Source: Corynebacterium glucuronolyticum (GTDB lineage Bacteria; Actinomycetota; Actinomycetes; Mycobacteriales; Mycobacteriaceae). From it: a stretch of 43,880 nucleotides of DNA. The DNA lies in contig JALFAQ010000034.1 in the NCBI GenBank assembly GCA_022772305.1, positions 1 through 43,880 of the forward strand. Direction: 5' to 3'. How positions within the stretch are numbered: the stretch's first letter is position 1; every line of letters starts with the position of its first letter. The notes under the pieces are model-generated. The model had not been told where the DNA came from and made no database searches. It saw only the letters and a list, made by a program, of their open reading frames with translations. This document shows positions 27,178 to 34,288 of the stretch, one piece after another. Position numbers and translations under genes: made by a program.

Positions 27178-27558
27178 TTACGGGGTGGCGGTGAGAGTGT
27201 CGCCCTCCTGCGAGATCTGCGCCGTGGTCAGGGGTTTCTGCGCGGGGCTGTTCAACACCGAACCGTCGATGATGGAGAACTCCGAACCGTGCTTCGTGCA
27301 CTTCACGCGATCGCCCTCCACCTTGGTGATGGGGTTCTGCTGATGGGGGCAGACGGCCGAGTAGGCGACATATTTGCCCGCCTCCGGCTGCGCGATGATG
27401 AAACCATCGACGATGACCGCAGAACCGACGGGCACGTCGTTGGCGTTAGCATTGGCGGACTTGCTACCGCAGGCAGCAAGGAGGGCGCCGGCGAAGGTGG
27501 TCGCTGTGCCCACTAAGAATAAACGTCGGGAACAAACCCGTGCTCCATTTTCACTCAT
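27178..27558 (-). CDS. Rieske 2Fe-2S lipoprotein
   Basis: 126-residue exported protein. A twin-arginine-like signal (VCSRRLFLVGTATTFAGALLA) leads into the lipobox LLAACGS, so it should be Tat-exported and lipid-anchored. The cluster ligands are C-P-H (AVCPHQQ) and C-x2-H (CTKHGSEFS), the Rieske pattern with a shorter loop. Relatives are common in actinobacteria, and the electron partner is unknown. First gene of a minus-strand operon with the BASS transporter and the 96-residue protein. Confidence 0.9.
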   Translation of the reverse strand: MSENGARVCSRRLFLVGTATTFAGALLAACGSKSANANANDVPVGSAVIVDGFIIAQPEAGKYVAYSAVCPHQQNPITKVEGDRVKCTKHGSEFSIIDGSVLNSPAQKPLTTAQISQEGDTLTATP

Positions 27559-27599
27559 GCCCTCAGTATAGGCTGTAGCTAATTTGCTGGCGGTGTTGG

Positions 27600-27627
27600 C
27601 CTGATTCGAACGAGAATTCGGATCAGG
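27600..27627. terminator. Hairpin between the Rieske gene and the trp operon
   Basis: Arms CCTGATTCGAA (27600-27610) and TTCGGATCAGG (27617-27627) pair over 11 bases with one G-U pair and a six-base loop. It lies 42 bases upstream of the Rieske gene start. No long T run follows on either strand, so a terminator role (perhaps Rho-assisted, for the trp operon reading leftward) is tentative. Confidence 0.45.
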
Positions 27628-27740
27628 CTATTTCGGAGGTTGTGTTTATTGGGTAGTTGTTTATTCGAACGGGCGTACGGTACACGGTTAGGTGGGGTGG
27701 CGGGGAGCTTATTGTGAAACTTTGGTGGGTGCGGGTGCGG

Positions 27741-27842
27741 TGAAGCCCTCGCCTGGAGTCGCCGTGCGCTCCCCTGCCCTGGGTTTTGGTTTTGGGGCTG
27801 ATGGGTTGTGCGGAGGCTGTGGACACTCGGGCGAGGGCTTCA
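27741..27842. other. Long inverted repeat element downstream of trpA
   Basis: Perfect 13-base arms TGAAGCCCTCGCC (27741-27753) and GGCGAGGGCTTCA (27830-27842) enclose 76 bases with pyrimidine- and purine-biased tracts (GCTCCCCTGCCCTGGG, then GGGTTTTGGTTTTGGGG). The arms would close a single long structured element, in RNA or DNA. No coding frame explains it. The 360-base gap 27559-27918 is otherwise noncoding. It could be a structured RNA, a trp-operon 3' structure, or a relic of a mobile element. Confidence 0.6.
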
Positions 27843-27893
27843 TTTCCGCTAATTTTGAGTGGTGGTGGGTGGTGTCCTAGTATCACCTAATTA

Positions 27894-27906
27894 CGTCACT
27901 GTGACG
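27894..27906. other. Short palindrome just after trpA
   Basis: CGTCAC-T-GTGACG (27894-27906) lies 12 bases beyond the trpA stop codon, with flanking TTA and TAA extending the symmetry imperfectly. It may fold as a small 3' hairpin for the trp mRNA or bind a dimeric regulator. No T run follows on the minus strand. Confidence 0.35.
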
Positions 27907-27918
27907 GTAAGTTTGAGG

Positions 27919-28755
27919 TTACTTTGTAGCCTCCTTCATCTGAGAGGTGAACTCCTTCAACTCGGCGAGCATCGCTGCCTCGTCAGTGACCGTTCGTGGA
28001 TCCGGGTGGAAACCTTCGATGTGGCGCTCAATGATCTTGGTGATTGCGGAACCGGAAATCGCACCGGAAGCGCCGGCAGCGATGGCATCGGCGACGTGCT
28101 GCGGCGTGGAAATGCCGAATCCGAGGACAACCGGTGCTCCACCGAAGCGCTGCAAATTCGAAACCACATCGTGGAGCCCGGTGGTCTCAGAGGTTCGCTC
28201 GGTTCCCGTGACACCATCGCGAGAGATGGCGTAGATGTAGCCCTCGGAGCTGTGCGCAACTCCCTCGAGGGTGTCCTCGTTGGCGTGCGGGGGCGCGATG
28301 TAGATGGGGTCGACTCCTGCGTCCTTCGCGGCGGCGGTGAACGGAGCGGACTCGCGCACCGGGACGTCGGGAAGCAAAACAGAGTCAGCACCGGACTCGT
28401 GAACCTCTGAGTAGAAGCGGTCCAGACCGCGAACAACAGCGACGTTGGAGTAGATGAGCAGGCCGATAGGGAGTTCGGGGTGGCGCTCGCGGACGCGCTT
28501 GATGATGCCGAAAGCATCGGAGACGGAGACCTTCGCGTCGAGGGCGCGGACGTGAGCTGCCTGGATCGTGGGGCCATCGGCAATCGGATCGGAGAAGGGA
28601 ACGCCGAGCTCGAGACCATCAGCCCCGGCCTCGATGAGCGTCTCAATGATCTTTTCGGAGGTTTCCACATTCGGATCGCCAAGCATGACGAATGGAATGA
28701 AGGCACCCTCCTTCTTCTCAGCAAGCGTGGAAAAGAGCTGTTCGTAGCGTTTCAT
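27919..28755 (-). CDS. trpA: Tryptophan synthase alpha subunit
   Basis: 278-residue TIM-barrel enzyme that cleaves indole-3-glycerol phosphate to indole, passed to TrpB. The catalytic glutamate is in GADGLELGVPFSDPIADGP (about residues 45-63, which also has the catalytic Asp). The phosphate-binding loop is VVLGFGISTPQHV and GAISGSAITKII. It starts 3 bases after the trpB stop codon; last gene of the operon. Confidence 0.96.
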   Translation of the reverse strand: MKRYEQLFSTLAEKKEGAFIPFVMLGDPNVETSEKIIETLIEAGADGLELGVPFSDPIADGPTIQAAHVRALDAKVSVSDAFGIIKRVRERHPELPIGLLIYSNVAVVRGLDRFYSEVHESGADSVLLPDVPVRESAPFTAAAKDAGVDPIYIAPPHANEDTLEGVAHSSEGYIYAISRDGVTGTERTSETTGLHDVVSNLQRFGGAPVVLGFGISTPQHVADAIAAGASGAISGSAITKIIERHIEGFHPDPRTVTDEAAMLAELKEFTSQMKEATK

Positions 28756-28758
28756 GGG

Positions 28759-29991
28759 TTATGCCTCCAACTTGAACTCGGGGTGTTCCTGCAGCGTGTG
28801 GCGGATGTAGTCGACATCCTTATCGCCACGACCAGAAAGGGAAACGAGAATCGTGATGTGCTCCCTCTTTTCCTCAGCTTCCTTAGCGCGCTTGAGCGCG
28901 TAGGCGAAGGCGTGGGAGGATTCGAGAGCGGGAATGATGCCTTCCTTAAGGGAAAGGATCTGGAAGGCCTTGAGTGCGTCCTCATCGGTGATACCGACGT
29001 AGGTGGCTCGACCGGAATCATTAAGGTAGGCGTGCTGTGGGCCGACGGCCGGGTAATCCAGACCGGCGGAGATGGAGTAGGACTCCTCTACCTGACCGTC
29101 GTCGGTACGCATGAGGTAGGTCTTGGCCCCATGGAGAACGCCCGTTTTCCCCTCGTGGATGGCGGCACCATGCTGCCCGGAATCGAGGCCCTTACCGGCA
29201 GGTTCCGTGCCGACGAGTTCGACACCTTCCTCGTCGATGAAGTCTGCGAACATACCGATGGCATTGGAGCCACCGCCGACGCAGGCGACGACGACATCCG
29301 GAAGCTTCCCAGTCTTTTCCTTCATCTGTGCCTTAGCCTCACGGGAAATGACGCGGTGGAATTCACGCACGATTGTTGGGAACGGGTGCGGTCCTGCGGC
29401 GGTACCCAAGAGGTAGTGGGAGGTGGCGTAGGTGGCGGTCCAATCGCGAAGTGCTTCGTTCACGGCGTCTTTCAGGGTGCCGGAACCCGTATCGACGGGA
29501 ACAACCTTGGCGCCCATGAGCTCCATGCGGTAGACGTTTGGCTGCTGACGCTCTACATCGACCTTGCCCATATAGATGACGCATTCGAGACCCATGAGGG
29601 CGCAGGCGAGGGCTGTAGCTGTGCCGTGCTGGCCGGCACCCGTTTCGGCGATAATGCGGGTCTTGCCCATCCGCTTGGCGAGGAGCACCTGACCCATCAC
29701 CTGGTTGGTCTTGTGGGCACCACCGTGAACGAGGTCTTCCCGCTTAAGGAAGATGCGTGCGTAGCCCTTCCCCTCCCCCTCTACGGGGAGGTTACGGCAC
29801 TCGGTAATTGGGGTGGGTCGGCCGAGGTAATCCTTGAGAAGATGGTTGAGCTCGTCAAGGAAGTCGGGGTCGTCCATTGCGTCGACAAAGGCCTTCTCCA
29901 GCTGATCCAGGGCGGGAAGAAGAGTCTCAGGGACGAATTGTCCGCCGTACTCGCCGAAGTATGCGGGAAGGATTGTTTCTCTAGTTGTCAT
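28759..29991 (-). CDS. trpB: Tryptophan synthase beta subunit
   Basis: 410-residue PLP enzyme that condenses indole and serine to tryptophan. The ATG at 29989-29991 with AGGAGGT upstream gives [20 protein letters not shown]; the longer frame (to 30039) is ignored. The PLP lysine is in [18 protein letters not shown] (about residues 78-95), and the phosphate-binding glycines in [14 protein letters not shown]. The [16 protein letters not shown] motif is normal. It overlaps the end of trpCF by 11 bases. Confidence 0.96.
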   Translation of the reverse strand: MTTRETILPAYFGEYGGQFVPETLLPALDQLEKAFVDAMDDPDFLDELNHLLKDYLGRPTPITECRNLPVEGEGKGYARIFLKREDLVHGGAHKTNQVMGQVLLAKRMGKTRIIAETGAGQHGTATALACALMGLECVIYMGKVDVERQQPNVYRMELMGAKVVPVDTGSGTLKDAVNEALRDWTATYATSHYLLGTAAGPHPFPTIVREFHRVISREAKAQMKEKTGKLPDVVVACVGGGSNAIGMFADFIDEEGVELVGTEPAGKGLDSGQHGAAIHEGKTGVLHGAKTYLMRTDDGQVEESYSISAGLDYPAVGPQHAYLNDSGRATYVGITDEDALKAFQILSLKEGIIPALESSHAFAYALKRAKEAEEKREHITILVSLSGRGDKDVDYIRHTLQEHPEFKLEA

Positions 29992-31369
29992 TGGTGTACC
30001 TCCTAATGGTGTTAAACGTGGAGTATAGGGTATGTGCATCTTTATCTCCGAGTGGATTCTCCACGCGGGAGTTAAAGTCTAAGCCACGGGCGCCGAGCGT
30101 GAGGGCGTGGTGGACGTTGTCGGGGCCGAGTCCTCCCGCCAGGAAGGATTTGTGAAGAAGATCGTCTGGTATAGATTCCCAGTCGAAGGGCTTCCCCGTT
30201 CCGCCCGCTCCGTTATCGAGGAGCAGGGTGAGGTTGTCGTCCTTGGAGAGTTCCGTCGCCAGTTCTGTTGCGTTCGGCTTGCTCATGGAGATGGCGCGCC
30301 AGATCTGCGTATCCGGGCCGAGGGCTTCGCGGACAGAGCTGATGAGGGTGCGCTCCTCCGCGATTGACTTTTGCAGCGGTGCGTGGATTTGGACTGCTTG
30401 GAGGCCGAGGTCTGCAAGTTCGTCCCACCCGGTTGTTCGACGGGAGACGCCTACGAAGCGCAGTCCAGGTTCGGCGGTGATGATAGCAGCTGCAGTTTCA
30501 CGTGAAACGCGACGCGGTGAGGATTCCTCAAAGACAAGTCCTCCATAGACGGCACCGGCTGCTCTTGCTACTTGGGCTGCGTGGCCGGAACGAAGTCCGC
30601 ACACCTTGTTCTCGCCGTAGAGGAGCATGCGAGCGTTTGTATCGACGTCGCCCTCCCGTACGAGGTTGGTGCCAATGAGGAAGCCATCGACCAGTGAGCC
30701 GAGTCTGGCAATGTCCCTCTTCGTGCGGATGCCAGACTCGGAGATGAGGCGTACGCCCTCTGGCGCGAATTTTGCTAGCTCTTCTGTCCTGCTGATATCG
30801 ACAGAGAGATCGTTGAGATTGCGATTGTTAATGCCAATGATTTTTGCCCCCAATCGCGTTGCCCTTTCCATCTCGTCCTGGGAAATGACTTCGGTGAGGA
30901 TATCTAGATTAAGGGAATGGGCGAAGTTGGACAGTTCCGTGTACTCCTCGTCGGTCAGTACCGAGAGCATGAGGAGAATAGCATCCGCACCAAAGTAGCG
31001 TGCCGCTTGAATTTGAACCTTGTCGACGATGAAGTCCTTACAAAGGACGGGAAGATGGGTCGACCGTTGAACTGTAGCGAGGTGGTCGTAATCGCCGTTG
31101 AAGAAGTCGGGTTCGCAGAGAACGGAAATGCCAGCGGCATACCGTGAGTAGGCGGTCGCGAGCCGGTCCGGGTGATAATCGGGGCGTATCGAGCCGAGGG
31201 ACGGAGATGCCGACTTGCACTCCATGATCACGCTTGGCTCGGGCGCGCCGAGGGAGTCGTAGAGGGAACGCGTGGAGGCTTTCAGATCCGGGTACTCCCC
31301 TATCCTTTCGCGGATTCCGGCGAGATGGGTGCGTCGATTAGCAACAATTTTGTCGAGGACGGTGGGCAT
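29981..31369 (-). CDS. trpC: Bifunctional indole-3-glycerol phosphate synthase / phosphoribosylanthranilate isomerase
   Basis: 462-residue fusion (often named trpCF) catalysing the isomerisation of phosphoribosylanthranilate and its closure to indole-3-glycerol phosphate. The TrpC domain covers about residues 1-255 ([48 protein letters not shown]). The TrpF domain starts at [27 protein letters not shown] (about 257-283) and ends with [13 protein letters not shown] and LDFNSRVE. It starts directly after the trpG stop with no trpD in between. The codons for residues 288-292 (VSRET) contain a perfect parS core, listed separately. Confidence 0.96.
   Translation of the reverse strand: MPTVLDKIVANRRTHLAGIRERIGEYPDLKASTRSLYDSLGAPEPSVIMECKSASPSLGSIRPDYHPDRLATAYSRYAAGISVLCEPDFFNGDYDHLATVQRSTHLPVLCKDFIVDKVQIQAARYFGADAILLMLSVLTDEEYTELSNFAHSLNLDILTEVISQDEMERATRLGAKIIGINNRNLNDLSVDISRTEELAKFAPEGVRLISESGIRTKRDIARLGSLVDGFLIGTNLVREGDVDTNARMLLYGENKVCGLRSGHAAQVARAAGAVYGGLVFEESSPRRVSRETAAAIITAEPGLRFVGVSRRTTGWDELADLGLQAVQIHAPLQKSIAEERTLISSVREALGPDTQIWRAISMSKPNATELATELSKDDNLTLLLDNGAGGTGKPFDWESIPDDLLHKSFLAGGLGPDNVHHALTLGARGLDFNSRVENPLGDKDAHTLYSTFNTIRRYTNDN
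30495..30508. promoter_or_regulatory. parS site (ParB binding) inside trpC
   Basis: GTTTCACGTGAAAC, the perfect 14-bp palindromic core of the bacterial parS consensus, lies within the TrpF-domain part of the gene, translated as VSRET. With the consensus flanks it would be 16 bp; the flanking bases here (C and G) do not extend the palindrome. ParB is encoded in this window at 11171-12238. Confidence 0.88.
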
Positions 31370-31981
31370 CTAGACCTCCTTTTCGTGAGTCAGTAGGGCC
31401 AGGATACGGTTTAGGATGACGGGGCCTTGGGGTGTGAGAATGCTCTCGGGGTGAAATTGCACACCGAAGGCTTGTTTTCCCCCGGTGGGGAAGCTCGCGG
31501 CCATCGCAACGGGGCCGAGTTCCGAATCGCAGGAAGCCAAGCTGTGAATCTTTTCCGGGAGTTCCTCGACGGGAATTCCGAGTGAGTGGTAGCGTGCCAC
31601 CGGAACGAGACCATCGGGATCGGTGAGCCCGTCAAAGATGCCTGAAGTTTCACGTGAAACGAGCATCCCGTCGGTCTTGCCGTGAACAGGTCCGCAGGGT
31701 CGGACGCTGATTCCCTCGTGGAGAAGTAGGGCCTGGAAGCCGAGGCATACGCCGAGGATCGGAACACGTCCGTAAGCGCCGGAGATGACATTCATGAGGC
31801 ATCCTGCATCGCGCGGGTGACCGGGACCGGGGCTGAGGACGATGACTTCCCCGCCGGCGTTGAGAACATCAGAGGCTGGAACATCATTGCGGAAGACCTG
31901 GCACGTGTGCCCGAGGCCGACGAGAGTGTCGACGAGGTTGTAGACGAAGGAGTCGTGGTTATCGACAAGGACAATATTCAT
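31370..31981 (-). CDS. trpG: Anthranilate synthase glutamine amidotransferase component
   Basis: 203-residue class I glutamine amidotransferase that supplies ammonia to TrpE. Start MNIVLVDNHDSFVYNLVD and the oxyanion loop LSPGPGHP. The nucleophile is in LGVCLGFQALLL (Cys about residue 79; the usual His after LG is Phe), and the catalytic His-Glu in FGVQFHPESILTPQG (about residues 172-186). It shares one base with the trpE stop (TAATG) and ends one base before the trpC start. It is a stand-alone TrpG, not fused to TrpD. A second parS core lies at codons 108-112. Confidence 0.95.
   Translation of the reverse strand: MNIVLVDNHDSFVYNLVDTLVGLGHTCQVFRNDVPASDVLNAGGEVIVLSPGPGHPRDAGCLMNVISGAYGRVPILGVCLGFQALLLHEGISVRPCGPVHGKTDGMLVSRETSGIFDGLTDPDGLVPVARYHSLGIPVEELPEKIHSLASCDSELGPVAMAASFPTGGKQAFGVQFHPESILTPQGPVILNRILALLTHEKEV
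31647..31660. promoter_or_regulatory. parS site (ParB binding) inside trpG
   Basis: A second perfect GTTTCACGTGAAAC palindrome, 1.15 kb from the first and again translated VSRET in the host gene's frame. Two perfect copies so close together are very unlikely by chance and support a ParB loading zone over the trp operon. Confidence 0.88.
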
Positions 31982-33462
31982 TAGCGCACCACCGTAAGTT
32001 CAGCACCCTGTGCTTCAGCAATAGCGCTGAGGGTGGCGAGTGACTTGTGATAGGTTTCGTTTGCCTCGGACTGTGGATCCGAGTCACGGACGATTCCCGC
32101 ACCGGCCTGGACGTGGGCTACACCGTCTTGTACAAAAGCCGAACGAATAACGATGCAGTTATCCATGTTCCCGGCGGCATCGAAATAGCCGACGGAACCT
32201 CCGTAGGAACCCCGTCGAGCCTTCTCTACCGACCGGAGCAGCTCGTTAGCGCGCAGTTTGGGGGCGCCGGTGAGTGTCCCCATGTTCATGCAGGCGCGGT
32301 AGGCATCAAAGGCATCGAAGGAGGGCGCGAGGGTGGCGGTCACGCGGGAAACAAGGTGCATGACGCGGGAGTAGCGGTCAATGTGCATGAGATCGTCGAC
32401 GGTGCGAGTGTTGGGAGAGGCAACACGTGCGACATCGTTACGGGCGAGATCGACGAGCATCGTGTGTTCTGCGAGTTCCTTCGCATCTGTGCGGAGTTCG
32501 AGCTCAGCGCGGATATCGAGTTCCTCCGTTGCACCTCGGGGACGAGTGCCGGCAATGGGACACAGTTGCAGGAAGCGAGTGGAGGCCTCGTACTTGAGGT
32601 TAGATTCCGGTGAGGCACCGAAAAGCTCGTAGGGGGCACCGTGGGAGTCAACACCGCGGATGTAGAACATGTACGGGGAAGGATTGGCTTCCCGGAGGCG
32701 TCGATAAGCAACGAAGGCATGGGAGCAGTCGATGGAGAAAGTTCGGGCCGGAACCACCTGGTAGACATCGCCGTTGTAGATGTTGCCCTTCAGGCGCTCG
32801 ACATCTACCCGGAATAACTCGTCGTTAGGAGTTGCGGTAGCCACAACTGTACCGTGAAGCGCGTGAGCTGAGGGAACATCGGGAAGATCGGCGGCGATCT
32901 GGGTGGCGTAGCGGTCGAGCACGTCCTCGTCGTAGCCGTACAGAGTGGCGGTCTGCGAGGTGTGGTCGACGACGAGGAGGACCTCGGCGAGGAGAAACTG
33001 GTAATCCGGGAAGCGATTGGTCGATTCTGCAACCGCAGGCAGCTGTTCGAAGGTCTCCAGGTAATCGAAGGCAATGCCACCGGCCAGATACGGCAGGTGT
33101 GAGCCCCTCTCCCCTACCCCAAGGGCGGCGCGGAGAACGTCCATGGTGTTGGGTTCCTTCAGACGAGCCGTCTCCTCGGTGGCGGTAGCGCGCGAATAGG
33201 TGAACGGAACGCCTGACTCGTGGAGTGAAGAAATAATAGCCTCTCCGCGGGCGCTCAGCGGTTCGGCGCGAACGGTAAAGCCGTTGCACGTGAAACGGAT
33301 GGAAGACTCCAGTACGGCCACGGACTGTAGGCCGTCCTTGGACTGAATGTCGGCTGACTCTAATAAAACGGTGGATTCCACGGAGGTACCACCGAGCGCA
33401 TGAAACACGGCCGAGGCGTCTTCGTGGTAGCGGACTGGCCGCGAGATTTCTGTAAGATTCAT
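31981..33462 (-). CDS. trpE: Anthranilate synthase component I
   Basis: 493-residue chorismate-using enzyme, first step of tryptophan synthesis with TrpG. Signature segments: PSPYMFYIRGVDS, ASPESNLKYEA, CPIAGTRPRGA, ELAEHTMLVDLARNDVARV and GTLTGAPKLRANELL. The feedback-binding LLES element near the N-terminus (VLLESADIQSK) is intact, so tryptophan inhibition is expected. The ATG follows AAAAGGAAATCA. A one-mismatch parS-like sequence lies near the N-terminal coding part. Transcription is preceded by an attenuator leader. Confidence 0.96.
   Translation of the reverse strand: MNLTEISRPVRYHEDASAVFHALGGTSVESTVLLESADIQSKDGLQSVAVLESSIRFTCNGFTVRAEPLSARGEAIISSLHESGVPFTYSRATATEETARLKEPNTMDVLRAALGVGERGSHLPYLAGGIAFDYLETFEQLPAVAESTNRFPDYQFLLAEVLLVVDHTSQTATLYGYDEDVLDRYATQIAADLPDVPSAHALHGTVVATATPNDELFRVDVERLKGNIYNGDVYQVVPARTFSIDCSHAFVAYRRLREANPSPYMFYIRGVDSHGAPYELFGASPESNLKYEASTRFLQLCPIAGTRPRGATEELDIRAELELRTDAKELAEHTMLVDLARNDVARVASPNTRTVDDLMHIDRYSRVMHLVSRVTATLAPSFDAFDAYRACMNMGTLTGAPKLRANELLRSVEKARRGSYGGSVGYFDAAGNMDNCIVIRSAFVQDGVAHVQAGAGIVRDSDPQSEANETYHKSLATLSAIAEAQGAELTVVR
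33283..33296. promoter_or_regulatory. Possible degenerate parS in trpE
   Basis: GTTGCACGTGAAAC differs from the parS core at one base (position 4, G for T). It is 1.6 kb from the trpG site. Alone it would be unconvincing; next to two perfect sites it may be a weak third loading site. Confidence 0.4.
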
Positions 33463-33517
33463 TGATTTCCTTTTCCGGGTGGTGCGTCTGGTGAGAACCT
33501 TCCGCGGAAAAGAGGGT

Positions 33518-33595
33518 AAAAAAACTCCCGCGGAATCTCAGTTCAACGCGGGGTACAAAGCACAACGATTGGCCCGCGCGTTATATCGCGAGCCA
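33518..33595 (-). promoter_or_regulatory. Tryptophan attenuator
   Basis: Reading on the minus strand, four segments can form competing hairpins. Segment 1 (33587-33595, TGGCTCGCG, overlapping the Trp codons) pairs with segment 2 (33570-33578, CGCGGGCCA). Segment 2 can instead pair with segment 3 (33547-33553, CCCCGCG). Segment 3 pairs with segment 4 (33527-33532, CGCGGG), a 6-bp terminator stem followed by seven T residues (33518-33524). This is the classic ribosome-stalling layout: low charged tRNA-Trp favours 2:3 and readthrough into trpE. A further CCGCGG block near 33500-33510 can also pair with segment 4. Confidence 0.88.
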
Positions 33596-33628
33596 CCACC
33601 AGGAACGGTTGAGTTGAGCTGAATACAT
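33581..33628 (-). CDS. trpL: trp operon leader peptide
   Basis: A 15-codon reading frame, MYSAQLNRSWWWLAI, with three consecutive Trp codons, ending in TAA (33581-33583) inside the attenuator. It is far below normal gene-size cut-offs. The position, the tandem Trp codons and the overlap with hairpin segment 1 identify it as the attenuation leader. The start is ATG at 33626-33628; no classical Shine-Dalgarno at the right distance is visible, so the transcript may be nearly leaderless. Confidence 0.9.
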   Translation of the reverse strand: MYSAQLNRSWWWLAI

Positions 33629-33638
33629 GCCAGATACT

Positions 33639-33659
33639 TTAGCAGCTCCCACCTGCTAA
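33639..33659. promoter_or_regulatory. Candidate trp operator
   Basis: TTAGCAG (33639-33645) and CTGCTAA (33653-33659) form a perfect 7-base inverted repeat with a 7-base spacer, 11 bases before the leader peptide start and inside the likely promoter. A second, less perfect symmetry (ACTAC and GTAGT with CCCTA-T-TAGGG) lies at 33668-33689. A repressor such as the corynebacterial LtbR (leucine and tryptophan gene regulator) is a candidate, but I cannot confirm its motif. Confidence 0.5.
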
Positions 33660-33708
33660 GGGGAGGGACTACACCCTATTAGGGGTAGTTAATCGAACAT
33701 ATCTTCTA

Positions 33709-34194
33709 TTAGTGGTCGTTGGGGCGTGCAGTCTGCTGAGACTCTGCAGCACGCCGCACGGCATCAAGATCGACCTGGACAGGGGTGTGAGCCTCCGCAG
33801 GCGTCTCCGCAGGTGTCTCCGCAGGAGCCCCTACAGGAGAACCAGAGGGTGGCGGATCCTGGGACGGTTCCGAGGGGTCGTCGTAAAGCGCAGAGAACCG
33901 CGCCCCACTGCCGACGCCGAGAGCGAGGAAAACGAGCCCGATGAGAGCGCCGATGATTGCCAAAATCCACGAACCGCGGTAGGAGAAGAGCGTGGCGAAG
34001 AGGAATGCCAGGGCTCCGATCAGCCAGAATGGCCCGGCGGCGAAGTGCGCGCGATCCCAAGCCTCCTTTGATTTGCGGGTCCCTGCGGTGGTGATGCCGA
34101 CGAATGAATTGCCGGGGAAATGGCGCGTCCAGCCGAGGATGCCGGCAACGGCCAGGAGAAGGGCGAAAATGGCGCAGAGAACAGTGAGAATCAT
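33709..34194 (-). CDS. SdpI-like membrane protein
   Basis: 161-residue protein from an ATG at 34192-34194 with AAAAGG in front; the open frame extends 49 codons further but overlaps the divergent promoter. Three hydrophobic segments: ILTVLCAIFALLLAVAGILG, AAGPFWLIGALAFLFATLF and GSWILAIIGALIGLVFLALGVG. Between them, PGNSFVGITTAGTRKSKEAWDRAHFAAGP matches the SdpI-family loop pattern (N-x-F-V-G-I-R-T ... S-x-E-A-W). SdpI gives immunity to a secreted toxin in Bacillus, but most relatives have unknown roles. The C-terminal 60 residues are Pro/Glu-rich with a repeat (AETPAETPAEA). Confidence 0.7.
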   Translation of the reverse strand: MILTVLCAIFALLLAVAGILGWTRHFPGNSFVGITTAGTRKSKEAWDRAHFAAGPFWLIGALAFLFATLFSYRGSWILAIIGALIGLVFLALGVGSGARFSALYDDPSEPSQDPPPSGSPVGAPAETPAETPAEAHTPVQVDLDAVRRAAESQQTARPNDH

Positions 34195-34254
34195 GCCTTT
34201 TACCCTACCGCGTTGCGGTGGTGTGGTAACCCCAACACCGACCAAAGGACGTAT

Positions 34255-34282
34255 TTGCATAGTATTCACCGTCAAATATAAT
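34255..34282 (+). promoter_or_regulatory. Promoter of the DAACS symporter gene (leaderless)
   Basis: TTGCAT (34255-34260), a 16-base spacer and a perfect TATAAT (34277-34282), six bases before the ATG. Transcription would begin at or within a base or two of the start codon, fitting the absence of a ribosome site. Confidence 0.7.
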
Positions 34283-34288
34283 CCTTGT

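Noticed and set aside
27600..27842. Possible attachment site or mobile-element ends between the Rieske gene and trpA
   Set aside because: Inverted repeats are present, but there is no transposase, integrase, tRNA gene or target duplication to support a mobile element; kept only as an unexplained inverted repeat.
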